This document shows positions 1 to 11,876 of a DNA stretch of 64,000 nt, piece by piece. The notes under the pieces were generated by a model that worked only from the letters and a program-made list of their open reading frames with translations, was not told the origin of the DNA and ran no database searches. Numbering within the stretch: the stretch's first letter is position 1; the number at the start of each line of letters is the position of its first letter. This DNA is from Platanthera guangdongensis (taxonomy: Eukaryota > Streptophyta > Magnoliopsida > Asparagales > Orchidaceae). The stretch spans positions 78,294,757 to 78,358,756 of the forward strand of contig CM077165.1 of the NCBI GenBank assembly GCA_039583875.1, read 5' to 3'. The position numbers and the translations under genes were made by a program.

Positions 1-1067
1 CTCCGTGCTATTGGTTGTTTTTCGGGTTTTCTACGCGGTAGATTGCAGCAGGGAGCCTTGGGGACTAACCCAAAGGTGCACCCGGAAAACTGGGCGGATA
101 CGAGATCTTGTCAACTTGGTGGCTTGAGAGCCAACTTGAACATAACGGGGTTATGTGACTTGGGATGGAAATGGGACTCGGTGGAAGTTTGACCCGTGCA
201 AATGGCTTAAATTGCCGTTGCGATGTGAGCACGGGTTAGATGGAACCGTACCCGTTCTATGTCATTCGGTTAAAGAGACCTAAAGGCACGTGGCACTTAC
301 CGTTGGCATAGATTAGGGTCTTCGGCGGTCAATGGCTTAAATTGTCGTGACCCAGGCCAGGAAGTCAAATTGCTCATAAGTTTGGCCGTCTAAGTGGCAG
401 TGGTGAGTCCAGAATGTTAATGGCTTTAATTGACGTGACATCGACCGGTACACCGAGAAGGTGCCCTGAGTGCACGGGGCGTGTGGCCGTGCGAGCCAAC
501 GTCTGTGATGAAATGGCTATTGTTATAAATTGCTTGCTTATGCTAATGAAATGCAGGGAAGGAGCATCGCCGCCCCGAGTTGGGGGCGTGATCGTTATAA
601 TTTGGTCAGCATTGCTGACCGTTGCCTTGTTTTGCCACCGTGCGGTGGTTTGTTGCTTGCAGGTGCAGCTGGACCAAGCGGTCAATAGCGGGCTAAAGCC
701 CTTTTTGCGAAGCCGGCCCTTGAAGGCCCAAATGGAAGTGTTTACTGTTTTATTCATGTATGACCGGCCTGCGTGCCGTGGTTTGTAAAACATGTAATAT
801 TCAAGTGAAACATTTTGTAAGGACTTAAGGCTTGTTTTGGGTATTTTGTATAACATTCCTATTCTGTATTAGTGGACATTCGTGCTTGTATGCTGGGTTC
901 TTTTTTTACAACTTTTATAAACTGCTTCCGCTAGAATGCTCTGTGTAGGACGTTGAGATTGGTTGGATGGTTTCCATAAGTAACCACCCGGTCTGTCTGT
1001 GGCATATGACGTCGGGCCCCGGCCGGACTTACTGCTTTATGCTATGTGACGGATAGGGGGTGTTACA
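1..1067 (+). mobile_element. 3' end of a Ty3/gypsy LTR (element J), rest outside the window
   Basis: This noncoding stretch ends in GGGGGTGTTACA, the kind of terminus seen on Tekay/Del-type LTRs; element D in this window ends its 5' LTR with GGGGGTCTTACA. Immediately after it, at 1068, an antisense copia gag sequence begins in mid-codon, so 1067/1068 is an insertion junction and J is probably a plus-strand element whose body lies to the left. No protein domain is visible. The 124-codon and 160-codon open frames on opposite strands at 374-856 have no recognisable motif and look fortuitous. Lineage assignment rests only on the terminus and general composition. Confidence 0.55.
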
Positions 1068-1072
1068 GAAAA

Positions 1073-2094
1073 CATGCACGACGACATTAGCAACTCTTAC
1101 TTCATTGCCGACACGCGGGTCCACCTATCCTTTACTCAACATTCTTCTCCTTCCCAGTTCCTGCACATTTATACAAATGTGAGAACCACATCTGCTATCC
1201 AATACCAAGGATGAAGGAGCAGAAAGGTTTATCTCTATAACATAAATACCTGAATCTGAAGTCATACCTCCCATCATCTTTTGCAGACCCTCAATGTATG
1301 AAGGACAGTACCTTCTCCAATTACCAGCCTTGCCACAGTAATGGCACTTTCCCTCTTTCCCTGAACCTTTCTTCTTCAGTGCCTTGGGCTCCAGGGAAGT
1401 CTTAGGTCCTAAATTTATCTTCTTGAATCCCTTTACCTTGCCCTTGCCTTTATGCACCATCAGTATGAGGATAGTAGGCTTGACCTTCTTCATGTTGATC
1501 TTGACAGTTCGCAACATGCCTAGGAGCTCAGGCAGTGTCTTGTCTATTCCATTTATGTTATATTTTAGGACAAACTGCTCATAACTGTCTTGCAATGATT
1601 GCAGGATCGGTTACGTGGCCAACTCTTAGCCTAGAGGGAACCCGAGTCTTTCAAGGTTCTCGATATACCCAAATCATCTTGAGTACGTGAGTCCCTACTA
1701 GGTCCCGATCTCCCATCTAACACTGGAACAACGTCTTAGTGACATATAATCTCTCTTGACGAGCTTGCCCTTGAAACATTTTCTTAAGCTACTCATCAAT
1801 TTCCTTACAACCCATGTTCTCATGTTGCTTTTGGGGCTCATAGTTCATGGTAGCTAACATGATACATTCTATGTCGTAGGAGTCGTCAAGATACTTCTTA
1901 TACGCATCCTTACCAGCACAGGACGCATTCCCGGCAGGCTCATCAAGGGTTACCTCTTCCAAAACATAGAGCTTGCGCTCTTGCCTGAGAATAATTCTCA
2001 AGCTCCTGTACTAGTCCAAATAATTAGTCCCACTTTGCTTTTCCTTCTCAAGGATGGCTCGAAGGGACAAGGTGGAATATGAACCACTTGCCAG
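1073..2094 (-). pseudogene. copia gag fragment with zinc knuckle (I')
   Basis: The minus strand encodes a decayed copy of the first ~340 codons of the element I polyprotein: the LRQERKLYVLEE region near the N-terminus, a gag core ending DSYEQFVLKYNINGIDKTLP, a basic linker, a CCHC zinc knuckle (CHYCGKAGNWRRYC, with His replaced by Asn) and the start of the protease (LVLDSRCGSHIC, Gly of DTG replaced by Arg). The initiator ATG of element I corresponds to CTG here (2092-2094). Frameshifts and stops break it several times, for example around 1595-1790. Gag would form the virus-like particle; this copy cannot. Confidence 0.8.
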
Positions 2095-3080
2095 GGAAAT
2101 TCTACAAGTATCAAGCAAAGCAAATTAGTACTGTATTTCAAAATATAATTTATCTTTCGATAAGGACTTTAATCAAAATAACTCCTACTATTTTTTATCA
2201 AACTGATAACCCTCGATATCAATTCGAAGAGTTTATGCGAGTAACCCTCTTAGTGGACAAGATCCATATTTCACAAACACTATTAGTCAGTTTTGGCTTT
2301 TATCTCACAATGCAGCTATTTAGATAGGCAACACTTGCCAATTGCATCGCAATGCAATTCCTGTATGGCTGGTGAATAACTCTTTATATGCATCCATCAT
2401 ATGTTGCATGCAACCCTATGCGTCTGGGCATTCAACCTTTGAGGCCACCCAGTTAAGTATTACCCGATGTCGACAGTGGGATATCACAATTATCCAGGCA
2501 CACCCGTACAAAGATAGATTAATCCACCTTGCATTTGCAAGCCCACACTTCATCGTTCGAGGCAAGAAGAGTGTCATCCATCGGAAGGCATCCGAACACT
2601 TAATATTGCTTAAGGAATTTTAGATATTTGATTAACATTTAATTGTGGTTAACAATTAACCAATGTGGACATTCATAGAATGAAACAACAACAATCATAA
2701 CCCGAATGCATCCCAGATGTGCACAATAAAACCATCATCTACACTTGATGAGCTGGGCTAAATCTAAATATCCAGAACACTTCTAAATCTTCAGATTTAC
2801 ATGCACCGAACATGAGCAACACCAACTCCACTTACATAGTTGACAAGCTCATCACTTTATTTATGAGATTCAAAATCTACTACATACTTGGTTTTACAAA
2901 CCAAAAAGAGGGACGGTTACTGTTAAGGAGTAGTAACAAAGAAATCACATGCGTTCTTGGTTGGATTCCAAGAATATATTTATGCATTTTAGAACACTTC
3001 TAAAATCTCCAGATCTACATGCCATGAATTTAGCAACATCTGAAATGATGAATTTTGCAAGAACCTCCCTCTGATACTAC
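2095..3080 (-). other. Untranslated leader and primer-binding site of I'
   Basis: About 1 kb without a gene. It is the antisense equivalent of the element I leader at 6936-7918 (shared landmarks include the CATCCGAACACTTAAT and CGATGTCGACAGTGGGATAT stretches). Next to the LTR, 3069-3079 reads TAGTATCAGAG on the minus strand, a primer-binding site for initiator tRNA-Met with one G-to-A change from TGGTATCAGAG. Confidence 0.75.
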
Positions 3081-4335
3081 TGTTGGGTTTTACAAGACGG
3101 CACAACATTTGCGCGTGCAGCGGAAAATAAATAACAAGAAATCCCAAAGTGTTCGTATTTGGCAATATTCATGAATAAAGAAGTAAAACTTGCTATAATT
3201 AAAATTAACTTTGTGGGATTGAGTCTATACTCAACCAAGATGCTCCAGAAAAATCTGTCGGCCACTTAGCGACTCGAGTCCTGAGCACAAAAAGTATATT
3301 CGCGCCTCTATAGGAAATCCATACGATCGGGAGAACCCGCAGCCACTTGTCGAATAAGCACTAGGTCGGGAGATGGCACTCAACGTCTCCACAGTCTGCT
3401 AGATCTATAAGAGGAGAGGCAGCGACAACACTCGCCGGGATCGAGATCGGTAACAGCAACAGGATTGGCAAAACGCTTCTATCAGGATTCTAGGGCTTCC
3501 ATCTTTTTGCATAGTACGACTCGTGTGCTTAACAAAAATATCACATGTAGTAGAAACCCTAAAACATCCTATTTATACCCAAGGAATAAACAGAACAGTT
3601 CCCGTCACTATTAGCAGACCTAGACTTAGAATCTAGAATTTTGGCCAGACAACGCTTGTCTCGATGAATCATCAAGTATCTGTAGCATACACGATGAATC
3701 GTCAAGTATCATCACATACTCGACGAATCATCAAGTATCCATAAGAAACACAACGAACTTAACGCCATCCTCAGCTGAATCAACACTTGACACTGTGAAG
3801 GCATTGATTGGACTCAATGCTCTCAATGCTTTCTGTGCCATACTCGATGAATTGTAGAATGGCGTTGAGTGAACTCAACACATTCAATGCCAAAAGCCAG
3901 ATTCATTGAATAAACCCTTTACTGGATGAAGGAGTTGAGTGAGCTCAACACACTCAACGCCTGAGATCCAGACTCGTCGAATCAAAACCTTGACACAACA
4001 AATCGTTGAGTATAGTCAATGCACTCAATGCTTAAGTGACATACTCATCAAATCAACACTTTGACTCGAAGAATCATTGAATATACTCAACACACTCAAT
4101 GCCATCATTCGACGAGTTAACGCTTAACTCGACGAAGGAGTTGACTGGTCTCAACACACTCAATGCTTTTAGCCTGATTGAGCTAAGTATTTTTAACTCA
4201 TCATATGAGCTATTTCATACAAATCCAATCTCCCAATTTCTCCACTATCTTATGTACGACCCTGATAGGATCATACTGAGTTGGCAGTGAGGCCACATGC
4301 TTGATCACTTCCAGATCACAATGGTAACACCAACA
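3081..4335 (-). repeat. 5' LTR of copia element I'
   Basis: On the minus strand the LTR begins TGTTGGTGTTACCATTGTGA and ends in AAACCCAACA, matching the ends of the element I LTRs (TGTTGGAGTTACCATTGTGA ... AACCCAACA). Length is 1255 bp against 1160 and 1130 bp in element I. The middle (about 3660-4160) is a diverged tandem array built on CGACGAATCATCAAGTAT and ACTCAACACACTCAATGC words, the counterpart of the 41-bp TCGACGA array in element I. Confidence 0.85.
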
Positions 4336-4493
4336 ACTAAATGCAGACCTCTAAGGGTATCCAGGTAATTTGCCTCTATACCCTACTGGGTGAATGTTCC
4401 ATGAAGGCACAACTTGCCTAAAGGGGGCGAGTGCTGGATGAACCAGACACTCGCCTCCACAGCTATGTTAAAAGGCGAATGCGAGAGCCCTCC
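4336..4493. other. Left remnant of anonymous segment X
   Basis: Unassigned sequence between the I' LTR and the H LTR; it continues after H at 20614. It contains an 8-bp inverted repeat GGCGAGTG/CACTCGCC (4426-4433 and 4448-4455) with a 14-nt loop. The last five bases, CCTCC, are one copy of the target duplication of H. Confidence 0.6.
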
Positions 4494-5775
4494 AGTTAAC
4501 CCAAAATCGGCGATCCTTCCCAAGGTAGCCAGCTCGCCGGTAGTGGCCTGCTCCAGGTTCCTCCTGGAGGTCGCTTCTTAGTGTGGGCGGACAGAATTCT
4601 CTGTCCTTTGGTCGACAGGGGCCGCAGACTACTCTTGCAGTCCGCCTCTGCAGGCCCCCCTTTTTTAACTTAACCACAAGGATTGTCTCCGCAGGACTCT
4701 CTTTGCCGGACTGAACTCCCTATCCGCCCAGGTCAGCAACAAACCGCGTCCCTTGCAGGAATTGGACTTCCTTAGCCCACTCCTGCAGGTCGCTCTTCAA
4801 GGAAACCAGACCGCTCCAACCACCAAAACAACAGTGGAGACCTCCCCGCAGGCCGCCAGCCAGCTCGCTAACACACGCGGCCTACCTCGTCAGTCCGGTA
4901 GGTTGCTCAGTCCTTGGCCACTAACAACATGAGCAACAAACTTATTCGGTCCGCCTGAACAGCGCGGACACACGCTCTTCGACTACCCATGAAGATCAGC
5001 AGCAATACCCAGTTCCTTGTGAGCTCGGCGGACTCGAAGTGCGATCAAGACTTCCAGTTCGCTTTCATTGGTGAACCCCAACAGCTTCAACAATCAGGCT
5101 CTCCATCCCAGCATAAGCGGACTCAACTTGTCAGTAGAGGCAGAGTCCGTGGACTCGCTACACAGTCCGCCTTTCCTTTGTCTCCACCCTCTCTTCTCTA
5201 GATGTAGGGTCAACCTCCCTCAGTCCGCAGTCTAGGTGCAGACTCGGTCAGTAGTGGCAGATTCCTTCTAGCCTTCTAGGCAGCTGAACAACTTTAAGAC
5301 AGTCCCAGACCGCGCAGCCTCCTATGGACACTACAGTCTCAGCAGGCACTCTTTAGCTCGCATCCTTAATGCTCCCTCAGTTCAGCAGCAGCGGACTCTG
5401 CGGATTCCACTTACAGTCCGCCGCTTAGCCTCCAGCATCCGCCACCCCAGCAGTAGGCGGACAATATCAGCCTAGCAGTGACGGACCTCGCGGACTCTCT
5501 TCGCAGTCCTCCATTAAGTCTCCCAGTTCTCCATCAGCAGCATCAACTTCAGAAGCAAGCCCCAGTCCGCACAGCCTGTTGCAGAATCGGCAGAATCCTT
5601 ATTCTTCTCGCTCAAGTTACTGTCTCACCGGGGATAATGTCACCGCAATCCGTTACCTCCTCGGGCCTATAAATAGACCACCGTACCTCTCATGGAAGGC
5701 AGGTGGGAGACACCCTAACATGCTCATGTTCGAAGACAACCCATTGCAAGTTCAACTCTTCAGCCCTTGCAGACT
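4494..5775 (+). repeat. H 5' LTR, left portion
   Basis: Aligns by eye with the first ~1.3 kb of the 3' LTR (18713 onward), for example CGATCCTTCCCAAGG at 4510 and 18730. It is cut at 5775 by insertion of copia element I and resumes at 13974. The last five bases, AGACT, are the left target duplication of I. Confidence 0.9.
5668..5675 (+). promoter_or_regulatory. TATA box of H 5' LTR
   Basis: TATAAATA in the context CCTCGGGCCTATAAATAGACC. The 3' LTR has TATAAATT at the equivalent place (19929-19936). The position is inferred to be the promoter because LTR promoters carry such boxes; no transcript evidence is available. Confidence 0.55.
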
Positions 5776-5949
5776 TGTTGGAGTTACCATTGTGATCTAC
5801 AAGTGGTCAAACATGTAATCTCACTGCCAACGCGATATGAGCCTGCAGGGTCGCACATAAGAGATGTGGAGAAGTTGGATGATTGACTGTGTTGGTAAAG
5901 GTTATCAATCACCAACCTGAATGGGTTTTTGGGCAAATGTTGCCTTAAA

Positions 5950-6265
5950 GAGTTCGATGAGTATCGTCGAGAGAGTCGTCGACCGCGGTTCGACGATCGA
6001 CGAGAATCGTCGAGAGAGTCGTCGACCGCGGCTCGATGATCGACGAGAACCGTCGAGAGTCGTCAACCGCGGCTCGACGATCGACGAGAATCGTCGAGAG
6101 TCATCGACCGCGGCTCGACGATCGACGAGAATCGTCGAGAGTCGTCGACCGCGGCTCGACGATCGACAAGAATCGTCGAGAGTCCTTGACCGCGGCTCGA
6201 CGATCGACGAGAATCGTCGAGAGTCATCGACAGCGGCTCGACGATCGACGAGAATCGTCGAGTAT
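5950..6265 (+). repeat. 41-bp tandem array of TCGACGA/TCGTCGA hairpins
   Basis: Seven or so units; the CCGCGG (or CAGCGG) core falls at 5983, 6026, 6067, 6108, 6149, 6190 and 6231, a 41-bp period after the first. Inside each unit TCGTCGA-CCGCGGC-TCGACGA and TCGACGA-GAA-TCGTCGA are inverted repeats, so each unit can fold into two short hairpins. The array gives Arg/Ser-rich open frames in several frames on both strands; these are low-complexity artefacts. It is repeated in the 3' LTR (13020-13320). Confidence 0.9.
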
Positions 6266-6406
6266 TGTACTCTGATTCTCGCCGATCCAAGGTGATTCTC
6301 GCCGATCGTCGCCGATTCTCGCCGATTGATACTCACCGATTCTGGAACCCTAAATTTCTGGGTGGTCTGCAGATAGCGATATTCCTAAGTCTATTTATGC
6401 CTCTGG

Positions 6407-6414
6407 TATAAATA
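6407..6414 (+). promoter_or_regulatory. TATA box of element I 5' LTR
   Basis: TATAAATA followed by GGCACCTAGGG. The same box occurs in the 3' LTR (13445-13452). It lies downstream of the 41-bp array, which is therefore placed like an upstream regulatory region. Confidence 0.6.
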
Positions 6415-6936
6415 GGCACCTAGGGTTTTCGGGTATTATCTCTCTGGCAGCTGATCGAACCGAATCCTGCGACGGAAGCGTTCTGCCTTTCCGTTCGTTC
6501 CGCCGATCCCGAATCCCGCCGCCGACGGAAGTGTTCCGCCGCCACCGTGCTCGCTCCGTTGACCTCCTCTTCTCCGGCGATCGTCGCTGGTGTTGCTTTT
6601 CCTGGCGCGGACCTAGCAGTCCGTGGAATAGCAAGGTTCGGTCTTTCTCCTTCCCGATTTTCGTGCGACGGAAAGATCAGTGTTCTCCCGCTCGTGTGGA
6701 TTTCTACAGAGACGTGGATATTATTCCACGTAGAACTCGCCACTAACAAGAAGACGAAGCTTGGAGCATCTCCGTTGAGTTGTGACTCAACGCTACCGAG
6801 GTAATTTTTATAGTTGTGTGTTAACTTCTTGATTCAACTACCATGGCCCGATCCCATCTCTTTTGGGTTTTCTTGATGTTTTATTCTTCCGCTGCGTGCA
6901 CAAGCGTTGTGCCATCCTCTCAGAGAAACCCAACAG

Positions 6937-6948
6937 TGGTATCAGAGG
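6937..6948 (+). other. Primer-binding site, initiator tRNA-Met (element I)
   Basis: TGGTATCAGAGG starts one base after the LTR. It is complementary to the 3' end of plant initiator methionine tRNA, the usual copia primer for minus-strand DNA. Confidence 0.9.
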
Positions 6949-7918
6949 GAGGTTCGGCCATGATTTTTGTATTGGAAGTTTTGTTATTCCAGTGCGTGTA
7001 AACCTAGGGATTTAGAAGTGTTCTAAACTTCTAGATTTAGTCTTGGTACCCCGCCAAGAACGTCTAGGATTGCGTGGAAATTTCTAATTGTTAGAAATTG
7101 TAGTCTCCTTAGCAGTAACCATCCCTCGATTTTGTTTTGGATTTTGAATCCAACATAGAAAGATGAGCTTGTCTACTGCTTTTAAGTTGAGTTGTCTTTG
7201 CCTTTGTCCAATGCATGTAAATCTGAGGATTTGGAAGTTTCCGGATGTTCAGATTTAGCCCTTCCTTCTATCAAATGTTGATGGTGTCAGGTTGTGCACA
7301 TAAGGGATGCATGTGGTTTTAGAAAAATGTTTTTCTTTGGATGTGCACATTGATCAAATGTTGATCATGGTTAATTGTTAACCTATAATTAAAAAAACCC
7401 TTCATCAAATATTAAGTGTTCGGATGCCTTCCGATGGATGACACTCTTCCTGCCTCGATCGATGAAGTGTGGGCTTGCCAAAGTAAGGTGCATTAATCTA
7501 TCTTGGTAAGGGTGCGAGCGGATAATTGTGATATCCCACTGTCGACATCGGGTCCAACTTAACTAGGTGACCTCAAAGGTTGAGTGCCTAGAGGCATAGG
7601 GTTGGCATGCACCATATGATGGATGCGAGTAAGGAGTTATTCACCAACCATACAAGAATTGCATAATGATGCAATTGGCAAGCGTTGCCTACCTAAATAA
7701 CCGCATCGTGAGAGGAAAGCCAAAGCTGACTCATTGTGTTGGTGAAATACGGATCTTGTCCACTAAGAGAGTAGCTCGCATGAACTCTCCGAATTGTTAG
7801 TGAGTGCTATCATTTCGAATAAAATAGTGGGAGTGTTTTAATTGAAGTCCAAATTAAAATAAATTGTATTTGAAATTTTGGTACTGATTTTATTCTGCAG
7901 AAATTCTTGTAGAATTCC
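6949..7918 (+). other. Untranslated leader of element I
   Basis: Almost 1 kb with no coding signal between the primer site and the gag ATG. It is shared with I' in antisense at 2095-3080, so it is a stable family feature. It would contain packaging and dimerisation signals by analogy; none can be pinpointed here. Confidence 0.6.
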
Positions 7919-10900
7919 ATGGCAAGTGTTTCACACTCTACTTTGTCTCTGAGAGCCATCCTTGAGAAGGATAAGCTCAGTGGGACAAATTACATGGACT
8001 GGTATAGGAACCTGAGAATTATTCTCAGGCAAGAGCGGAAGCTCTATGTCTTGGAAGAAGAAGCCCCCGAGGTGCCGACCGGGAACTCTTCCCGTGCTGA
8101 GAAGGATACTTATAAGAAGTATACTGATGATGCTTTAGATGTCGAATGCCTTATGCTTGCCACTATGAACTCTGAGCTTAAGAAGCAACATGAGAGCATG
8201 GGGTGCAAGGAGATTGACGAGCATCTCAAGAAAATGTTTCAAGGGCAGGCTCGTCAAGAGAGGTTCGACGTCACAAAAGCGTTGTTTCAGTGTAAGATGG
8301 TAGTTCGAGACTCAGTAGGGACTCACGTACTCAAGATGATTGGGTATATAGAGAACCTTGAAAGGCTGGGTTTTCCTCTTGGTCAAGAGTTGGCCACAGA
8401 TCTGATCCTGCAATCGTTGCCGGACAGTTATGAGCAGTTCGTCTTGAACTACAACATTAATGAAATAGACAAGACACTGCCCGAACTCCTAGGCATGTTG
8501 AGAACTGCCGAAATCAATATGAAGAAGGTCAAGCCTGCCAACCCCATACTGATGGTGCATAAGGGTAAGGGCAAGGCCAAGGGCTCTAAGAAGACGAAGG
8601 TGGGACCTAAGTCATATCTTGAGCCCAAGTCTTCTGCACTAATGAAAAAGAAAAGCACGGTGAAGGAAGGGAAATGCCACCACTGTGGCAAGGCTGCTCA
8701 TTGGAGGAGGAATTGTCCTTCGTACATTGAAGGTTTGCAGAAAAAGAAGGGAGGTATGACTTCCGCTTCAAATGTTCACGTTATAGAGATAAACCTTTCT
8801 GCTCCTTCATCTTGGGTATTGGATACCGGATGTGGTTCTCACATTTGTACAAATGTGCAGGAACTGGGAAGGAGAAGATTGCTGAGTAAAGGGGAGGTGG
8901 ACCTCCGCGTCGGCAATGAAGCAAGAGTTGCTGCTGTAGCCGTAGGGGTTTACCGTCCTTCTTTGCCCAGTGGGCTTGTAATAGAACTAGATAATTGTTA
9001 TTTTGTTCCGGCCATAACTAGAAACATTATATCTATTTCATGTTTGGACATGATTGGATTTTCTTTTATAATTAAGAACAACTGTTGTTCTATATTTAAG
9101 AATGATGTTTGTTATGTTGTAGCCCAATTGTTTAATGGTCTTTATGTTTTGAACTTGGACCATCTGATCTGTAATGTAGAAAATAATAAAAGACTAAGAA
9201 CAAATGACTCGAACCCTACATTTCTCTAGCATTGTCATTTGGGCCATATCAACGAGAAGCGCATATCCAAGCTCCATAGAGATGGACTTTTGGACTCATT
9301 TGATTATGAATCATTTGAGCGATGCGAATCTTGTTTGTTAGGCAAGATGACTAAAGCTCCTTTCAGTGGTTATACTGAGAGGGCTGAGGATCTCTTGGGT
9401 GTTGTACATAGTGATGTATGCGGACCCATGAGTTCCATGGCTAGAGGTGGGTATTTCTACTTTGTTACATTTACTGATGATTTTAGTAGATACGGATATG
9501 TGTATCTTATGAAGTGCAAATCCGAGACCTTTGAAAAGTTCAAAGAGTTCAAGAATGAAGTAGAAAACCAGTTGGGTAAAAGGGTTAAAGCACTCCGATC
9601 TGATTGAGGTGGCGAATACCTGAGTCATGAGTTTCGTGATCATCTGAAAGAGTGTGGTATTGTATCACAGCTCACTCCACCTAGAACACCACAACATAAT
9701 GGTGTGTCTGAGAGGAGAAATCGTACTCTGTTAGACATGGTACGTTCGATGATGAGTCATGCAGACTTGCTTGTTTCCTTTTGGGGTTTTGCTTTAGAGA
9801 CTGCTGCAATGACATTGAATCGCGCTCCAATGAAAACGGTTCTGAAGACACCATATGAGATATGGACTGGGAAGCATCCTAGTATGTCGTTCATTAAAAT
9901 TTGGGGCTGTGAGGCATACGTGAGACGTCAAATGCCTGACAAGCTGGAACCCAAATCGGATAATTGTTATCTGGTGGGATATCCTAAGGAAACGAAAGGG
10001 TATTACTTTTACCTACCGTCTGAGGGCAAAGTGTTTGTCGCAAGGACTGGTGTCTTCTTGGAGAAAGAGTTCTTATCAAGAAAGACTGAAAAGGTAGAGC
10101 TTGAAGAAGTTCAAGAACCACATGTAGTGAATGAACCGAAATTGGATTCTGAGACAGGACTACAAGATGTTGTAGCTAGAGAACCTGCTCAAGGAACACA
10201 AGTCCTACGTAGATCTGGTAGACCAAGGTTTGAGCCTGAGAGATATGGATTTCTCGTGTCTCAAATAGGTAATGTGTTGCTTATGGATCATGATGATGAA
10301 CCAACAACCTACCAAGCGACTATGAATGGACCGGACTCCGACAAATGGCTTGAGGCTATGAAATCCGAAATGGACTCCATGTATGCAAACCAAGTTTGGA
10401 ACTTGGTGGAACCACCTGAAGGGGTACGACCCATAGGGTGCAAGTGGGTCTTCAAGAAGAAGACCGACATGGATGGGAATGTACAGACATTCAAAGGGCG
10501 ACTGGTGGCTAAGGGTTTCAAGCAAATACATGGTATTGACTATGATGAGACTTTTTCCCCTATTGCATGGTAAAGTCCATAAGGATATTGCTTGCTGTTG
10601 CTGCATTTTATGACTACGAGATCTGGCAGATGGATGTCAAAACTGCTTTCCTTAATGGAAACCTCCTTGTGGAAGTGTATATGACACAACCCGAGGGTTT
10701 TGTATCCCCAGATGAAGCCACTAAAATATGCAAGCTGAATAAGTCCATCTATGGACTGAAACAGGCCTCTCGAAGTTGGAATCTTCGTTTTGATGAGAAA
10801 ATCAAAGAGTTTGGTTTCATCAAGAATGAAGATGAGCCTTGTGTTTACAAGAGAATCAGTGGGAGCATTGTTATCTTCCTGATATTATATGTAGACGACA

Positions 10901-11876
10901 TACTGTTGATTGGGAATGACATTCCTACCCTGAAGGTTGTTAAAAACAACCTAGGGAACTGCTTTTCAATGAAGGATTTGGGTGAAGCGACTTATATACT
11001 CGGTATTAAGATCTATAGAGATAGATCGAAGAAGTTGCTGGGTTTGACTCAGAGTACGTACATCGAAAAGTTGTTGAAGCAGTTCAACATGCTTGAGTCC
11101 AAGAAAGGAGTTTTGCCCATGTCTCATGGTGTGAATCTCTCTAGGACCAGTGTCCAAAGTCTTGTGAAGATAAGGACCGCATGAAGTTGATTCCATATGC
11201 TTCGGCAATTGGATCAATCATGTACGCGATGTTATGTACTCGACCCGATGTCTCCTTTGCTTTGAGCATGACTAGCAGGTATCAGTCAGACCCCGATGAG
11301 TGTCACTGGATTGCAGTCAAGAATGTCCTGAAGTACTTGAGAAGGACTAAGGACATGTTCTTGGTGTATGGTGGAGAGGAAGAACTCGTTGTAAGTGGTT
11401 ACACGGATGCTAGCTTCCAAACTGATAGAGACGACTCCAAGTCTCAGTCAGGTTTTGTGTTTTGCCTGAATGGAGGAGCTGTGAGCTAGAAGAGTTCCAA
11501 GGAAGAGACAGTTGCTGATTCTACAACAGAGGCCGAGTATATCGCCGCGGCTAATGCGGCGAAGGAGGCTGTATGGATTAGGAAATTCATCGGCGAGCTT
11601 GATGTAGTTCCTAGCATTGTTGGTCCCGTAGTTCTCTACTGTGATAACAATGGTGCAATTGCACAATCTAAGGAACCTAGATCCCATCAGCGCTCCAAGC
11701 ACATACTTCGGCGGTTTCATCTTATTCGTGAGATTGTCGAACGAGGAGATGTGAACATTTGCAGAGTGCCGACTGAGGAGAATATTGCGGATCCACTGAC
11801 AAAGCCTCTCGCGCAGAGAAAGCATGATGGTCATACTAGATCGATGGGTATACGATACCTAAACGATCAACTCTAG
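7919..11876 (+). pseudogene. copia gag-pol polyprotein (element I)
   Basis: One coding region of ~1,320 codons. It opens at ATG 7919 (MASVSHSTLSLRAILEKDKL). Domains in order: gag with the LRQERKLYVLEE region; CCHC knuckle CHHCGKAAHWRRNC (8675-8716); aspartic protease with LDTGCGSH (8819-8842); pre-integrase HCHLGH; integrase core from about 9390; RT with intact YVDD (10888-10899); RNase H to the TAG at 11874. Breaks: TAG 9227 (Trp of the LWH motif), TGA 9605 (Arg), one missing base near 10565, one missing base near 11150, TAG 11487 (Trp). All three stops are explained by C-to-T or G-to-A changes. It would supply capsid, protease, integrase and RT for its own copying. Confidence 0.93.

Larger units (their letters stand above)
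1068..4335 (-). mobile_element. Partial Ty1/copia element I' (5' LTR, leader, gag start)
   Basis: Read on the minus strand this is the 5' end of a copia element of the same family as element I: LTR (4335 to 3081), degenerate initiator-Met primer site, about 1 kb of leader and the first part of gag. It stops at 1068 where the gypsy LTR J interrupts it inside the protease-proximal coding region. The remainder of pol must lie left of the window. The 5 bp flanking the LTR start are ACTAA (4336-4340) but the other end is not visible, so the target duplication cannot be checked. Confidence 0.8.
5776..6935 (+). repeat. 5' LTR of copia element I
   Basis: Starts TGTTGGAGTTACCATTGTGA and ends GAGAAACCCAACA, 1 nt before the primer site. 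It contains the 41-bp array, a TATA box at 6407 and a GC-rich downstream part. The 3' LTR differs by substitutions and by repeat-number changes in the array. Confidence 0.93.

Noticed and set aside
374..856. Overlapping 160- and 124-codon frames on opposite strands
   Set aside because: Located in LTR sequence with no motif; mirror-image open frames of this size are expected by chance.
5950..6265. CRISPR-like look of regularly spaced repeats
   Set aside because: The units are directly adjacent with no unique spacers, lie in an LTR and recur in the other LTR; the organism is a plant.
5905..6336. Arg/Ser-rich open frames on both strands (and again at 12989-13360)
   Set aside because: They are translations of the 41-bp TCGACGA array, which lacks stops in several frames; no start context, conservation or domain supports a protein.
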